From an uncultured Oscillospiraceae bacterium (GTDB lineage Bacteria; Bacillota_A; Clostridia; Oscillospirales; Acutalibacteraceae): a stretch of DNA of 12,566 nt. Under the pieces are notes generated by a model that saw only the letters and a program-made list of their open reading frames with translations, searched no databases and was not told where the DNA came from. A program made the position numbers and the translations under genes. The stretch covers positions 1-12,566 of the forward strand of contig CAJUTL010000056.1 in NCBI GenBank assembly GCA_910589395.1. The letters run 5' to 3'. This document shows positions 5,917-12,204 of the stretch, piece by piece; within the stretch, counting starts at the first letter, position 1, and each line of letters opens with the position of its first letter.

Positions 5917-5947
5917 CAGGGCAATCTCTAAAAAAGAGATTGCCCTG
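5917..5947. terminator. Perfect 13-bp hairpin, possible terminator
   Basis: CAGGGCAATCTCT and AGAGATTGCCCTG flank a five-A loop. On plus it is followed by TTACTTTTT, on minus by a weaker AAATTGAGTTTT. No plus-strand gene precedes it, so it may be a second, backup stop for the protease operon on minus. Confidence 0.5.
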
Positions 5948-6018
5948 TTACTTTTTCGGCTTCCGAAGCATCACGCAGGAAAAAACGGTAAATTGTGGGC
6001 GGCTCCAAGGCTTCTCAC

Positions 6019-6053
6019 AAAAAATCCCTTATCGCCGGATTTCCGCATAAGGG
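6019..6053 (-). terminator. Intrinsic terminator of the protease/partner operon
   Basis: On the minus strand CCCTTAT and ATAAGGG pair around an inner CGG/CCG stem, followed by ATTTTTT. The stem contains the TAA stop codon of the 287-aa gene, so coding sequence and terminator overlap. Confidence 0.75.
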
Positions 6054-6892
6054 CCGTCTTCCTGTTCCAGCTCCGCTACCCACTGCTCATACTCTTCTTC
6101 CGTGATCATTCCGGTTTCCAGGTTGCTTCGGTAAGCTTCCTTCTGCCTTTTTTTGTAGTAGTCGATCTCCTCCGGATATTCCTGGTTAAATGCCGCGATC
6201 TCCTTTGAAAACGCTTTCTCCGACAGAATTTCTTCAGCGGCTTCCACTTTGATTTTTCCGTTTTCTTCCCTTTTCAACGCCTTTTCGCTTATAAAATAAG
6301 CTTCCGCTGTTTCCAAGGCTGAAAATCGTGAGGCCTTATCTGTTTTTTGCGCCTTCACGGCGCTTAAATCCGTCTTTTCTTCAGGCGTTTCCTGAAAAAC
6401 TCCCTGTTCAAAGCCGGTTACATAATAATATTCGCCCTCGGTTTCGTACCCGCCGTTTTTGGGAGCCCGGTATAAAAAGACGATATATTCTTTCCCAATC
6501 TCTAAGGAAGGGCTGCCGGAGGCATTTACGGTAATATCCTGGTACGTGCCGCCCTCCACACGGATCGTGAGCTCCTGGGGCTCCTTCTCCTGACCGCAGC
6601 GGTAGACCTGCTTCACCGCAAAGGTGTAGTCCACAAAAACGCTGGGGTCCCGCCCGTCCTGAGGCTGTACCAGAAAGGGAGAAGAGCACTCCACCGCCGT
6701 TCCCCGGGCCACCAGGTCCGACTCCAGGGCCATTTGCTCTACAGAAAGAGCGGCCACCGTTCTGCTTTGCTCTACCACTGTCTTTTCCCGGCGGAGAAGG
6801 GGCGGAAGATACAAAATAGCAAACGCAAGAACCGCTACAAGCAAGATCGCGAAAAGCTTTGAAAAAATTCCTTCGTATTTTTTTCCTTCCAT
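6029..6892 (-). CDS. Membrane-anchored extracytoplasmic protein, possible partner of the protease
   Basis: I do not recognise a named family with certainty. Numbering from the ATG, the 287-residue protein has one N-terminal membrane segment (about 10-31, FAILLVAVLAFAILYLPPLL) and then an extracytoplasmic part. Residues about 58-170 (LVARGTAVEC, YTFAVKQVYRCG, ELTIRVEGGTYQD, LEIGKEYIVFLY, YYVTGFEQGVFQ) form a run of predicted beta strands. It resembles a recalled pattern of bacterial secreted beta-barrel domains found beside metalloproteases, which I would compare with the TIMP/netrin fold. The C-terminal third is charged and helical. The ATG at 6892 has GAGGTG 6 nt upstream; the in-frame GTG at 6901 overlaps that site and is less likely. 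It is 22 bp behind the protease gene, so the two are cotranscribed. A role as inhibitor or chaperone of the protease is inference. Confidence 0.72.
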   Translation of the reverse strand: MEGKKYEGIFSKLFAILLVAVLAFAILYLPPLLRREKTVVEQSRTVAALSVEQMALESDLVARGTAVECSSPFLVQPQDGRDPSVFVDYTFAVKQVYRCGQEKEPQELTIRVEGGTYQDITVNASGSPSLEIGKEYIVFLYRAPKNGGYETEGEYYYVTGFEQGVFQETPEEKTDLSAVKAQKTDKASRFSALETAEAYFISEKALKREENGKIKVEAAEEILSEKAFSKEIAAFNQEYPEEIDYYKKRQKEAYRSNLETGMITEEEYEQWVAELEQEDGPYAEIRR

Positions 6893-6914
6893 TTCTTTCA
6901 CCTCAAAATTTCAA

Positions 6915-7532
6915 TTACTCTGCATAATACTGATAAAGACAAACAGCCCCTCGAATATCATCTGGCTGTAAAGTGCGTCTTAAAATTTGAGTTTCTGCCT
7001 CTTTATACATTACAACACTAGGATCATCAACGTCTTTTAATCCTACTGTATGTCCTGATTCATGTAAAAAGATTGTCCACACATCATAATATCCCGCTAT
7101 CCCGGAATTGGCAAATTTGTGTGACATGTTTATTCCTATATCACTTTCACTTACAGTTTCTGATTTCTTAAAATCAGAAAACCATTTGGTATAGGTAGAG
7201 GTTTCTGCAACTGCGTACCTTTTACTTTCAGGAAATTTTTCCCTGTATATTAAGCTTTTTCCATCTTTGCTGGGATACCCGGTTTTAGAATGTCGTTCTG
7301 TAGGGCTTCGACTCACAATGCTTTTTCCAACTGCTTTATTCCACTGATAAAGAGCTTCGTTCATGTGCGAAATAGTTGTTGCCCCAAAACCACTATGTGG
7401 AATAAACGTTATCATTTCATTAATACAGTGTTTCGGATCATAGTAAATATATGCACGGGCGCTTATTGCTGTACTTGACAGAACCATAATGAATGTCAAG
7501 AATAAAACTATTGCTTTTTTCTTCATCTGCAT
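6915..7532 (-). CDS. Secreted matrixin-like zinc metalloprotease
   Basis: This is a predicted extracellular peptidase of the metzincin group. The 205-residue product has a signal peptide (about 1-27, ending SARA) and the zinc-binding helix HESGHTVGLKD (157-167), with H157, H161 and D167 as likely ligands and E158 as catalytic base, followed by a Met-turn candidate VVMY (M175). The third ligand is Asp, as in snapalysin-type enzymes, rather than the His of classical matrixins. No pro-domain with a cysteine switch is visible; the mature part seems to start at once. AGGAGA is 4-5 nt before the ATG at 7532; the ATG two codons later, about 10 nt from the site, is also possible. The gene is clearly more AT-rich than its neighbours, which may mean recent acquisition. 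It has its own promoter and leads an operon with the membrane-anchored partner. Confidence 0.87.
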   Translation of the reverse strand: MQMKKKAIVLFLTFIMVLSSTAISARAYIYYDPKHCINEMITFIPHSGFGATTISHMNEALYQWNKAVGKSIVSRSPTERHSKTGYPSKDGKSLIYREKFPESKRYAVAETSTYTKWFSDFKKSETVSESDIGINMSHKFANSGIAGYYDVWTIFLHESGHTVGLKDVDDPSVVMYKEAETQILRRTLQPDDIRGAVCLYQYYAE

Positions 7533-7569
7533 TATTCTCCTAACCTTTTAATATCAAATCCTATTGAAA

Positions 7570-7598
7570 ATGATACTTTGCTCTCTATGGCCTGTCAA
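7570..7598 (-). promoter_or_regulatory. SigA-type promoter of the protease operon
   Basis: On the minus strand a perfect TTGACA (7593-7598) is followed after 17 bp by TATCAT (7570-7575). The start would be near 7563, giving a leader of about 30 nt. Confidence 0.82.
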
Positions 7599-7651
7599 CA
7601 AAATTTCTTCGACACAATTCGACTTACCGAGTTAAAACCTCAAAGAATTGC

Positions 7652-7683
7652 AAAAAAGCAGCACCCGCAAAAGCAGGTGCTGC
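7652..7683 (-). terminator. Intrinsic terminator of the rplM-rpsI operon
   Basis: On the minus strand GCAGCACCTGC-TTTT-GCGGGTGCTGC is an 11-bp stem (one mismatch or wobble) followed by six Ts, 17 bp after the rpsI stop codon. Confidence 0.92.
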
Positions 7684-7699
7684 CGTGAGACAACGGTAC

Positions 7700-8101
7700 T
7701 TATCTCTTGGAGAACTGAGGCGCGCGACGAGCGGCCTTCAGACCGTACTTCTTTCTTTCCTTCATTCTGGGGTCACGGGTGAGGAAGCCGGCCTTCTTCA
7801 GCTGCGCGCGAAGGTTCTCGCTGTCATACTGAAGCAGAGCGCGGGCCACGCCGTGGCGGATGGCGCCGGCCTGGCCGGTAACGCCGCCGCCGGACACCCG
7901 GCAGACGATATCAAACTTGCCATCGGTATCGGTAAGGGCCAGAGGCTGACGTACAATGTACTTCAGCGTATCCAGGCCGAAATAATCGTCGATATCCCGA
8001 TCATTGATGGTGACCTTGCCGGTCCCCTGATACAGGCGGACTCTGGCGACGGAGCTTTTCCGCCGTCCCGTGCCGTAAAAATAGGGTGCAGTCTCGTACA
8101 T
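7700..8101 (-). CDS. rpsI: 30S ribosomal protein S9 (uS9)
   Basis: This is a small-subunit head protein whose C-terminal tail reaches the P-site tRNA. The 133 residues have normal length. Visible marks are GTGRRKSSVARVRL near the N terminus (10-23), the family signature GGGVTGQAGAIRHGVARAL (71-89), the basic segment RDPRMKERKKYGLKAARR, and the conserved terminal SKR. AGGAGG lies about 9 nt before the ATG at 8101. It is the second gene of the rplM-rpsI operon, 17 bp after rplM, the usual arrangement in bacteria. Confidence 0.98.
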   Translation of the reverse strand: MYETAPYFYGTGRRKSSVARVRLYQGTGKVTINDRDIDDYFGLDTLKYIVRQPLALTDTDGKFDIVCRVSGGGVTGQAGAIRHGVARALLQYDSENLRAQLKKAGFLTRDPRMKERKKYGLKAARRAPQFSKR

Positions 8102-8118
8102 TCTTTACGTCCTCCTCT

Positions 8119-8547
8119 TTATAGATTCCACTGGGCGGGCTTCTGCGCGGCATGCTTGTGCTCGGCGCCGGCATAGACCCGCAGACGGCCCAGCTCGTCC
8201 CGGCCAATAGAATTCGCCGGGATCATGCCCTTTACCGCCAGCTGCATGGCGAGCTCGGGCTTGGTGCGCATCAGCGTGTCATACCGCACAGCCTTCAGAT
8301 GGCCGATATACCCGGTATGGTGATAGTAATACTTCTTCTCCAGCTTGCCGCCGGTGAGGACGGCGTCCTTGCAGTTCACAATGATCACATGATCGCCGCA
8401 GTCCACATGGGGGGCAAAGGTGGGCTTGTGCTTGCCTCTGAGCAGCACGGCGGCCTGAGCGGCCACACGGCCAAGGGGCTTTCCGGCGGCGTCGATCACA
8501 TACCAGCTGCGCTCGACCTGTCCGGCCTTAGGCATCGTAGTTGACAT
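8119..8547 (-). CDS. rplM: 50S ribosomal protein L13 (uL13)
   Basis: This is an early-assembling large-subunit protein. The 142-residue length is typical. Clear family features are WYVIDAAGKPLGRVAAQAA after a short N-terminal extension, LLRGKHKPTFAPHVDCGDHVIIVN, YYYHHTGYIGHLK, and the GMIPANSIGRDELGRLRVYAGAEHKH region in two blocks near the C terminus. GGAGGT lies about 9 nt before the ATG at 8547. A promoter at 8678-8706 and a leader of about 124 nt with several hairpins precede it. In many Firmicutes L13 is thought to repress its own operon through such a leader, so feedback control is likely here by analogy. Confidence 0.98.
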   Translation of the reverse strand: MSTTMPKAGQVERSWYVIDAAGKPLGRVAAQAAVLLRGKHKPTFAPHVDCGDHVIIVNCKDAVLTGGKLEKKYYYHHTGYIGHLKAVRYDTLMRTKPELAMQLAVKGMIPANSIGRDELGRLRVYAGAEHKHAAQKPAQWNL

Positions 8548-8671
8548 AGCTTTTTACCTCCAGCAAATTTTCCATCTCATTCCGAAAAGAGGGAGCGCGG
8601 CCCAGCCGCAAGCACTGCCCGGCAACCTCCCCCGGAGGGATTTCTAAATATCAAACGCTCTTTTTGAGAGC
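8548..8671 (-). promoter_or_regulatory. Structured 5' leader of rplM-rpsI (possible L13 leader)
   Basis: On the minus strand the leader carries GCTCT-CAAAA-AGAGC at its very start (8657-8671), a CCTCC-GGGG-GAGG hairpin near 8626-8640, and GCGGC-TGG-GCCGC (8597-8609). The match to the Rfam L13 leader could not be tested. The position and the stem-rich content fit autoregulation. Confidence 0.5.
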
Positions 8672-8677
8672 TTTCCT

Positions 8678-8706
8678 ATCATATCACAGGCTTTTCCGGG
8701 TGTCAA
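8678..8706 (-). promoter_or_regulatory. SigA-type promoter of rplM-rpsI
   Basis: On the minus strand a perfect TTGACA (8701-8706) is followed after 17 bp by TATGAT (8678-8683). Confidence 0.88.
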
Positions 8707-8829
8707 CATCTTTTCCCCTGATTTTTAATTTGCTTTTCTCTATCTCCTGATTTCTCTTGCTTTCATAGGGTTTTCTTTTGTTTTCTAACTTTTTATTTTC
8801 GTTATGTTTTCCACGGAAAGATCCGGAGC

Positions 8830-8858
8830 TGGAAATCGAACCGGTATTGTGCTATACT
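8830..8858 (+). promoter_or_regulatory. Probable promoter of the TtcA-like transcription unit
   Basis: TATACT (8853-8858) is a good -10 box. TGGAAA, 17 bp upstream, is a weak -35 box. The start would be near 8865, 34 nt before the duplicated leader ATG. Confidence 0.55.
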
Positions 8859-8932
8859 AGTCATACCATAAATAATGGTTTCTACAGAGAGGTAACCCAT
8901 GCAAAAGCTTATCGGCAAGATTCGCGCGCAAA

Positions 8933-8977
8933 CGAAATCGGGGTCCGATTTCGTCGGCGAGTTTGCATCGCAAACTC
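8933..8977 (+). repeat. Pair of adjacent palindromes with alternative pairing
   Basis: CGAAATCGG-GGT-CCGATTTCG (8933-8953) and GAGTTTGC-ATC-GCAAACTC (8959-8977). The GTTTGC at 8961-8966 can also pair with GCAAAC at 8928-8933, enclosing the first palindrome, so the two folds exclude each other. Confidence 0.65.
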
Positions 8978-8992
8978 AGTCAGGGAGCTTTT

Positions 8993-9024
8993 GCTTCTCC
9001 ATCGCCGCGCGGGGAAGCTTTTTT
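8993..9024 (+). terminator. Terminator-like hairpin between duplicated start and the TtcA-like gene
   Basis: GCTTCTCC and GGGGAAGC (one T-G pair) enclose a 10-nt loop and are followed by six Ts. It lies inside the leader ORF, so translation of the leader would interfere with its folding. Confidence 0.6.
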
Positions 9025-9057
9025 ACATAAATGATCCTATAAGAAAAGAGGCATCCT

Positions 9058-9768
9058 ATGCAAAAGCTTATCGGCAAGGTTCGCGCGGCGGTGGAGAGGT
9101 ATCAGCTGATCGAAGAGGGAGACCAGGTGGCGGTGGGGGTTTCCGGGGGGAAGGATTCCCTGTTTCTGCTGTGCGCATTGGCGGAGCTTTCCCGGTATTA
9201 TCCCAAAAAATTTACCGTGGCCGCCATTACCGCCGATCCCTGCTTCGGCGGGCGGGAAACAGACTTTTCCGGGGTGGAGGCCCTTTGCCGGGAGCTGGGC
9301 GTTCCCTATACGATAAAAAGGACCAACTTGGGACAGGTTATTTTTGAGGATAGAAAAGAAGAAAATCCCTGCAGCCTGTGTGCCAAAATGCGCCGGGGGA
9401 TCCTGCACAATCTCTGTGTGGAGCAGGGTTATAACAAGATTGGCCTGGGCCATCACTATGACGACACGGTGCAGACCTTTTTGATGAATCTCCTTTACGG
9501 CGGGAAGCTGGGCTGTTTTTCCCCCAAAAGCTATCTTTCCCGGAAAAGCATTACCCAGATCCGCCCTTTGATCTTCTGTGAGGAACGGGAAATTCGCAAT
9601 GCCGCCGTCAGAATGAGCCTTCCCGTTGTAAAAAGCGGCTGCCCGGCAGACGGTCTGACCGCCCGAAAGGACACGGAGCTGCTCATCGCCCGCCTGGAGC
9701 AGGATTTTCCCGATTTGAAAGCAAAGCTTTTGGGAGCCCTGCAGCGCGCGGGGCTCGACGGGTGGTGA
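9058..9768 (+). CDS. TtcA-family tRNA thiolation protein (PP-loop ATPase)
   Basis: Members of this family adenylate a tRNA base and replace oxygen with sulfur; TtcA makes 2-thiocytidine at position 32 and uses an iron-sulfur cluster. The 236-residue product has the PP-loop SGGKDS (29-34), GHHYDDTVQTFLMNL (131-145, typical of the TtcA/TilS superfamily), the CSLC pair (C105, C108) and a third cysteine in SGCPAD (C195), the expected three cluster ligands. It is shorter than E. coli TtcA (about 311 residues), as is common for Firmicutes members, so the exact tRNA position is uncertain. AAGAGG lies 6 nt before the ATG. It is the only protein gene read on plus here. Its start region is duplicated 159 bp upstream, which puts a terminator-like hairpin between the likely promoter and the gene. 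Confidence 0.87.
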   Translation: MQKLIGKVRAAVERYQLIEEGDQVAVGVSGGKDSLFLLCALAELSRYYPKKFTVAAITADPCFGGRETDFSGVEALCRELGVPYTIKRTNLGQVIFEDRKEENPCSLCAKMRRGILHNLCVEQGYNKIGLGHHYDDTVQTFLMNLLYGGKLGCFSPKSYLSRKSITQIRPLIFCEEREIRNAAVRMSLPVVKSGCPADGLTARKDTELLIARLEQDFPDLKAKLLGALQRAGLDGW

Positions 9769-9773
9769 TTTAG

Positions 9774-9801
9774 TTGTTAGATGTTAGTAGTTAGTTGTTA
9801 G
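9774..9801. repeat. Heptamer tandem repeat, family A
   Basis: Units TTGTTAG, ATGTTAG, TAGTTAG and TTGTTAG are followed by AGAAGGG. The array begins 5 bp after the stop codon of the TtcA-like gene. No terminator for that gene is visible. Confidence 0.75.
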
Positions 9802-9837
9802 AGAAGGGCGTTTTAGGTATTAGACGGACTTTCAATA

Positions 9838-9858
9838 ATGAGCAATGAGGAATGAGCA
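9838..9858. repeat. Heptamer tandem repeat, family B, reversed
   Basis: Units ATGAGCA, ATGAGGA and ATGAGCA are similar to the reverse complement of the ATTGCTC family, with the same TTGCTCAT core seen when read on the minus strand. Confidence 0.65.
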
Positions 9859-9935
9859 ATTTTAAGGGCGATGCAAAACGATAAATCAGAGTTTAGCACA
9901 CACCCTTGGCTTTCTCGCCTGTCGGCTCGGTTGCT

Positions 9936-10233
9936 GTGCCCCGGTGGGGCACGCCCAGCAACGACCGAAGCGACAGCTGAGTTCTCCACTGGAGACCTCC
10001 CCCCACCGGGACGCGCTCACCCCTGAAAGGGGTGCTGGTCTCCGGTGGAGACCGTCCAGCACCGGCCGAAGCGACAGCGTAGAAAGCTGTCACGGCGAAG
10101 CCGTGACTGAGGGGTTCCGACAGAAAGGTAAAAAATGCAGGTTTTATACTGATCCATAGCGAGCTGGAACCTCTCCACCGCCTATCGGCGGTCCCAGAAG
10201 GTTGCAAAGCAACCTTCTTCCCCTATTCAGGGG
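9936..10233. repeat. Array of eight short hairpins, mostly GC-rich
   Basis: Perfect stems with 3-5-nt loops follow one another: GTGCCCC (9936-9952), TCTCC (9983-9995), ACCCC (10019-10033), GGTCTCC (10037-10053), GTCACGGC (10089-10107), ACCGCC (10177-10192), GAAGGTTGC (10197-10217) and CCCCT (10220-10233). CCGAAGCGACAGC occurs twice (9965-9977 and 10066-10078), which marks an internal duplication. None has a T run. It looks like a cluster of REP-like palindromic elements; a structured non-coding RNA is the alternative. No gene is supported in 9769-10443. Confidence 0.65.
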
Positions 10234-10263
10234 AGGCAAGGGGATAATGCTATTCGTTAGTCA

Positions 10264-10358
10264 GCTAAATTCCAATTTATCAAACTGCGTCCCGCCCTTT
10301 CATTGCTCACTGCTCATTGCTCTTTTGCCCCGTCCCCTCTGCCATCTAGTGCCCGGCA
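10264..10358. repeat. Composite repeat block: AT motif, family B and family C heptamers
   Basis: GCTAAATTCCAATTTATC (10264-10281) is followed by ATTGCTC, ACTGCTC, ATTGCTC (10302-10322) and then TCTAGTG, CCCGGCA (10345-10358). The order AT motif, family B, family C is the same as at 36-175. Confidence 0.7.
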
Positions 10359-10420
10359 TTTAACCACCCCCCTACTTATTGAGTTTTGTGGAGAAAATCT
10401 GAAAAACTTCGAAAAAGGGC

Positions 10421-10449
10421 TTGCATTTTTCGGGGGACTGTGGTATTCT
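10421..10449 (+). promoter_or_regulatory. Promoter of 5S rRNA copy 1
   Basis: TTGCAT is followed after 17 bp by TATTCT (10444-10449). The same TTGCATTTTTC start is used by copy 2, but the spacer differs. The start would be near 10456, leaving a short pre-5S leader. Confidence 0.8.
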
Positions 10450-10478
10450 TAGTAAGCTGTCTGGTAAGGGCAGCAAAA

Positions 10479-10595
<117 letters not shown>

Positions 10596-10600
10596 CAGAA

Positions 10601-10626
10601 AAAAACCACCCGTTGGGTGGTTTTTT
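10601..10626. terminator. Bidirectional terminator shared by 5S copy 1 and the anti-sigma operon
   Basis: AAAAACCACCC-GTT-GGGTGGTTTTTT has A and T runs on both sides of the stem. It lies 5 bp after the 5S gene on plus and 55 bp after the anti-sigma stop codon on minus. Confidence 0.88.
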
Positions 10627-10681
10627 GTTTTGTCAAAAGGTTTTTGAGATGCCTGCGGGGTAGTTCTCCGGTTCAGGCGGG

Positions 10682-11662
10682 TCACTTTGCCGGTTCCGAT
10701 TCCTGCCAGGTGATCCTCCCCTTACCATCGCCGTCCAAAAGATCTCCCTGCCGGGAATAGGACATTCCCATTTGGTTTTCTCCGCGGTATTCATGGAGGA
10801 TATACCGGGCGTCCGGGGCGTTCGGATACAGACCCTCTTCATCGGGCGTGCCGCTGTAAAGCTCCTCGCCGTCCAGATCCCAGATCCTCAGCCTGCCGTC
10901 CGGATACAGAATATCGATACGGTGAAATTCCGGCCAGAGATGATAGAGGGCGCTGTTTCCTTTCCTTCTGATTTGATCTATTTCATACACATAGTCCGGT
11001 ACTTTTTGCGATTTCTGCTTTTCCGCCGTCCAAACCAGCTTTCCTCCCAGCCAAAGGCTTTGGGGGTCCGCGTTTTCCGGCAGCTCCACAATGCTGAAAT
11101 CCTCAATGGAATCCCCCCGCTCACTGAGCACAGGGCGGTCCGTTTCGTATTCCAGAAGATATTCTCCCGGTTTCTCCCCCTGGGCCGCGCTGAAAAGGCC
11201 GTTATCCTGCTCCCACACAAAATCCCGCCATTTCTGAAAGCTGAACCAGGGAATGGTGTGGGCCAGGAAAAGCTTTTCTTTTCCCTCCGATTCATAGCGG
11301 AACACCAGCCGCAGCTCCACCTCTTCCGGGGAAACCGGGATCAGCGGAATGCGGGTCAGCGCGAAAAAGCCGGAGAGCAGCACGACACAGGTAAGCGCCA
11401 CTGCCGTAAAAATAGTGAGAAACCTCCTGTTTTTCAGTTTTTTCTGAAATGCCGCGAATTTTTTCATGGGCTGCGCTTCCGGAGCCTCTTCCTCCGGCAG
11501 AGCGGCGCAAAGCGTTTCGTATTCCGCCGCGCAGGCCCCGCACTCCTCCAGATGCTCCCGCACCGCCTGGGCGGTGCCTTCGCTCACCACGCTGTCCCGA
11601 TACAGGGGGAGCAGGTCTCTTATAATCTCACAGCTCAAGCTCACTGCCTTTTCTTCCTTCAT
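10682..11662 (-). CDS. Membrane-bound zinc-finger anti-sigma factor
   Basis: This protein is predicted to hold the neighbouring ECF sigma factor at the membrane until an envelope signal arrives. The 326 residues begin with a cytoplasmic zinc anti-sigma (zf-HC2/ZAS) domain: C11, then H37-x3-C41-x2-C44 in HLEECGAC. A linker leads to one membrane helix (about 80-103, LTIFTAVALTCVVLLSGFF) and an extracytoplasmic domain of about 220 residues rich in aromatic and acidic residues, which I do not recognise. Its ATG overlaps the TGA of the sigma gene in ATGA, so translation is coupled. The shared terminator at 10601-10626 ends the operon. Confidence 0.88.
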   Translation of the reverse strand: MKEEKAVSLSCEIIRDLLPLYRDSVVSEGTAQAVREHLEECGACAAEYETLCAALPEEEAPEAQPMKKFAAFQKKLKNRRFLTIFTAVALTCVVLLSGFFALTRIPLIPVSPEEVELRLVFRYESEGKEKLFLAHTIPWFSFQKWRDFVWEQDNGLFSAAQGEKPGEYLLEYETDRPVLSERGDSIEDFSIVELPENADPQSLWLGGKLVWTAEKQKSQKVPDYVYEIDQIRRKGNSALYHLWPEFHRIDILYPDGRLRIWDLDGEELYSGTPDEEGLYPNAPDARYILHEYRGENQMGMSYSRQGDLLDGDGKGRITWQESEPAK

Positions 11663-12174
11663 AAGCCGCCTTCCTTTCTCAGGGTTTCCTGAATCATTTT
11701 TCTTGCCCGGTAATACGTTACCCTGGCCCAGCTTTCCGTTTTGGAAAAAAGCCTTGCGATCTCTCCGAAGGAAAGCTGGCCGAAGGTCCGCAGGGAAAAG
11801 ACCTCCTTATAGGGCTCCTTCAGCTCATGGAGGATCCGGTGGAGCTGAAAGGAGGTTTCCCGGTCAGCCACCCGCTGCTCCATGGCGGCGGAGGGATCGG
11901 GCAGAGCCTGCTCCCAGCCCTCCGAAGAAACTTCTCTCCCCAGCTTCCCGCACCGGTTCCGCCAAAGATTTTTCCCAATGGCGCAAAGCCAGGTATACAG
12001 GCTGCTACCGCCCGAAAAGCTTTTTGCTTTCAGGGCCTTCAGAAAGGTCTCCTGGGTGATATCCTGGGCTTCGCTTTCCGTTCGGCAAAGGGACAGCACA
12101 TAGCGGTAAACCGCTTCATATTCGGCGCAAAGCGCCTGTTCGGAAAACTCTTCTACTTTTTTCCTTTTTTCCAC
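11659..12174 (-). CDS. ECF-family RNA polymerase sigma factor
   Basis: This alternative sigma factor directs RNA polymerase to envelope-response promoters. Region 2 is clear (YEAVYRYVLSLC, then AQDITQETFLKAL at 36-48 and LYTWLCAIGKNLWRN), and region 4 follows a linker (LHELKEPYKEVFSLRTFGQLSFGEIARLFSKTESWARVTYYRARKMIQE, read in blocks, with the helix-turn-helix in the middle). The preferred start is GTG at 12174, giving 171 residues: GGAGG (12186-12190) is 11 nt upstream, and the likely transcription start falls downstream of the alternative TTG at 12201, which would have no ribosome binding site. The stop overlaps the anti-sigma start. An ECF-type promoter upstream suggests autoregulation. 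Confidence 0.92.
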   Translation of the reverse strand: MEKRKKVEEFSEQALCAEYEAVYRYVLSLCRTESEAQDITQETFLKALKAKSFSGGSSLYTWLCAIGKNLWRNRCGKLGREVSSEGWEQALPDPSAAMEQRVADRETSFQLHRILHELKEPYKEVFSLRTFGQLSFGEIARLFSKTESWARVTYYRARKMIQETLRKEGGL

Positions 12175-12204
12175 AGCCGCCCGCACCTCCTGCCCTTTCA
12201 ACCG

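Larger units (their letters stand above)
8899..9030 (+). pseudogene. Leader ORF starting with a duplicate of the TtcA-like gene start (43 aa)
   Basis: The first ten codons encode MQKLIGKIRA, against MQKLIGKVRA in the downstream gene. About 30 bases from the ATG are identical except one, and the GAGG ribosome binding site is shared too. After codon ten the sequence departs and reads QTKSGSDFVG and so on to a TAA at 9030, 27 bp before the real start. The two ATG codons are 159 bp apart, in the same frame. Two palindromes (8933-8953 and 8959-8977) and a terminator-like hairpin lie inside the ORF. It may be the relic of a duplicated gene copy, the scar of an inserted palindromic repeat, or a translated regulatory leader. 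Translation is plausible but unproven. Confidence 0.5.

Noticed and set aside
5617..5931. 104-codon plus ORF between the G5/3D gene and the protease operon
   Set aside because: It starts at a GTG with no ribosome binding site, overlaps the -35 box of the G5/3D promoter on the other strand and has an incoherent product.
8778..9347. 189-codon plus ORF spanning the duplicated start and the TtcA-like gene
   Set aside because: It is out of frame with the TtcA-like gene; the apparent repeat KAYRQ in it simply reflects the duplicated start read in another frame.
9893..10207. ORFs of 71-104 codons on both strands in the hairpin array
   Set aside because: They are GC-rich palindromes without stop codons by composition, not coding sequence.
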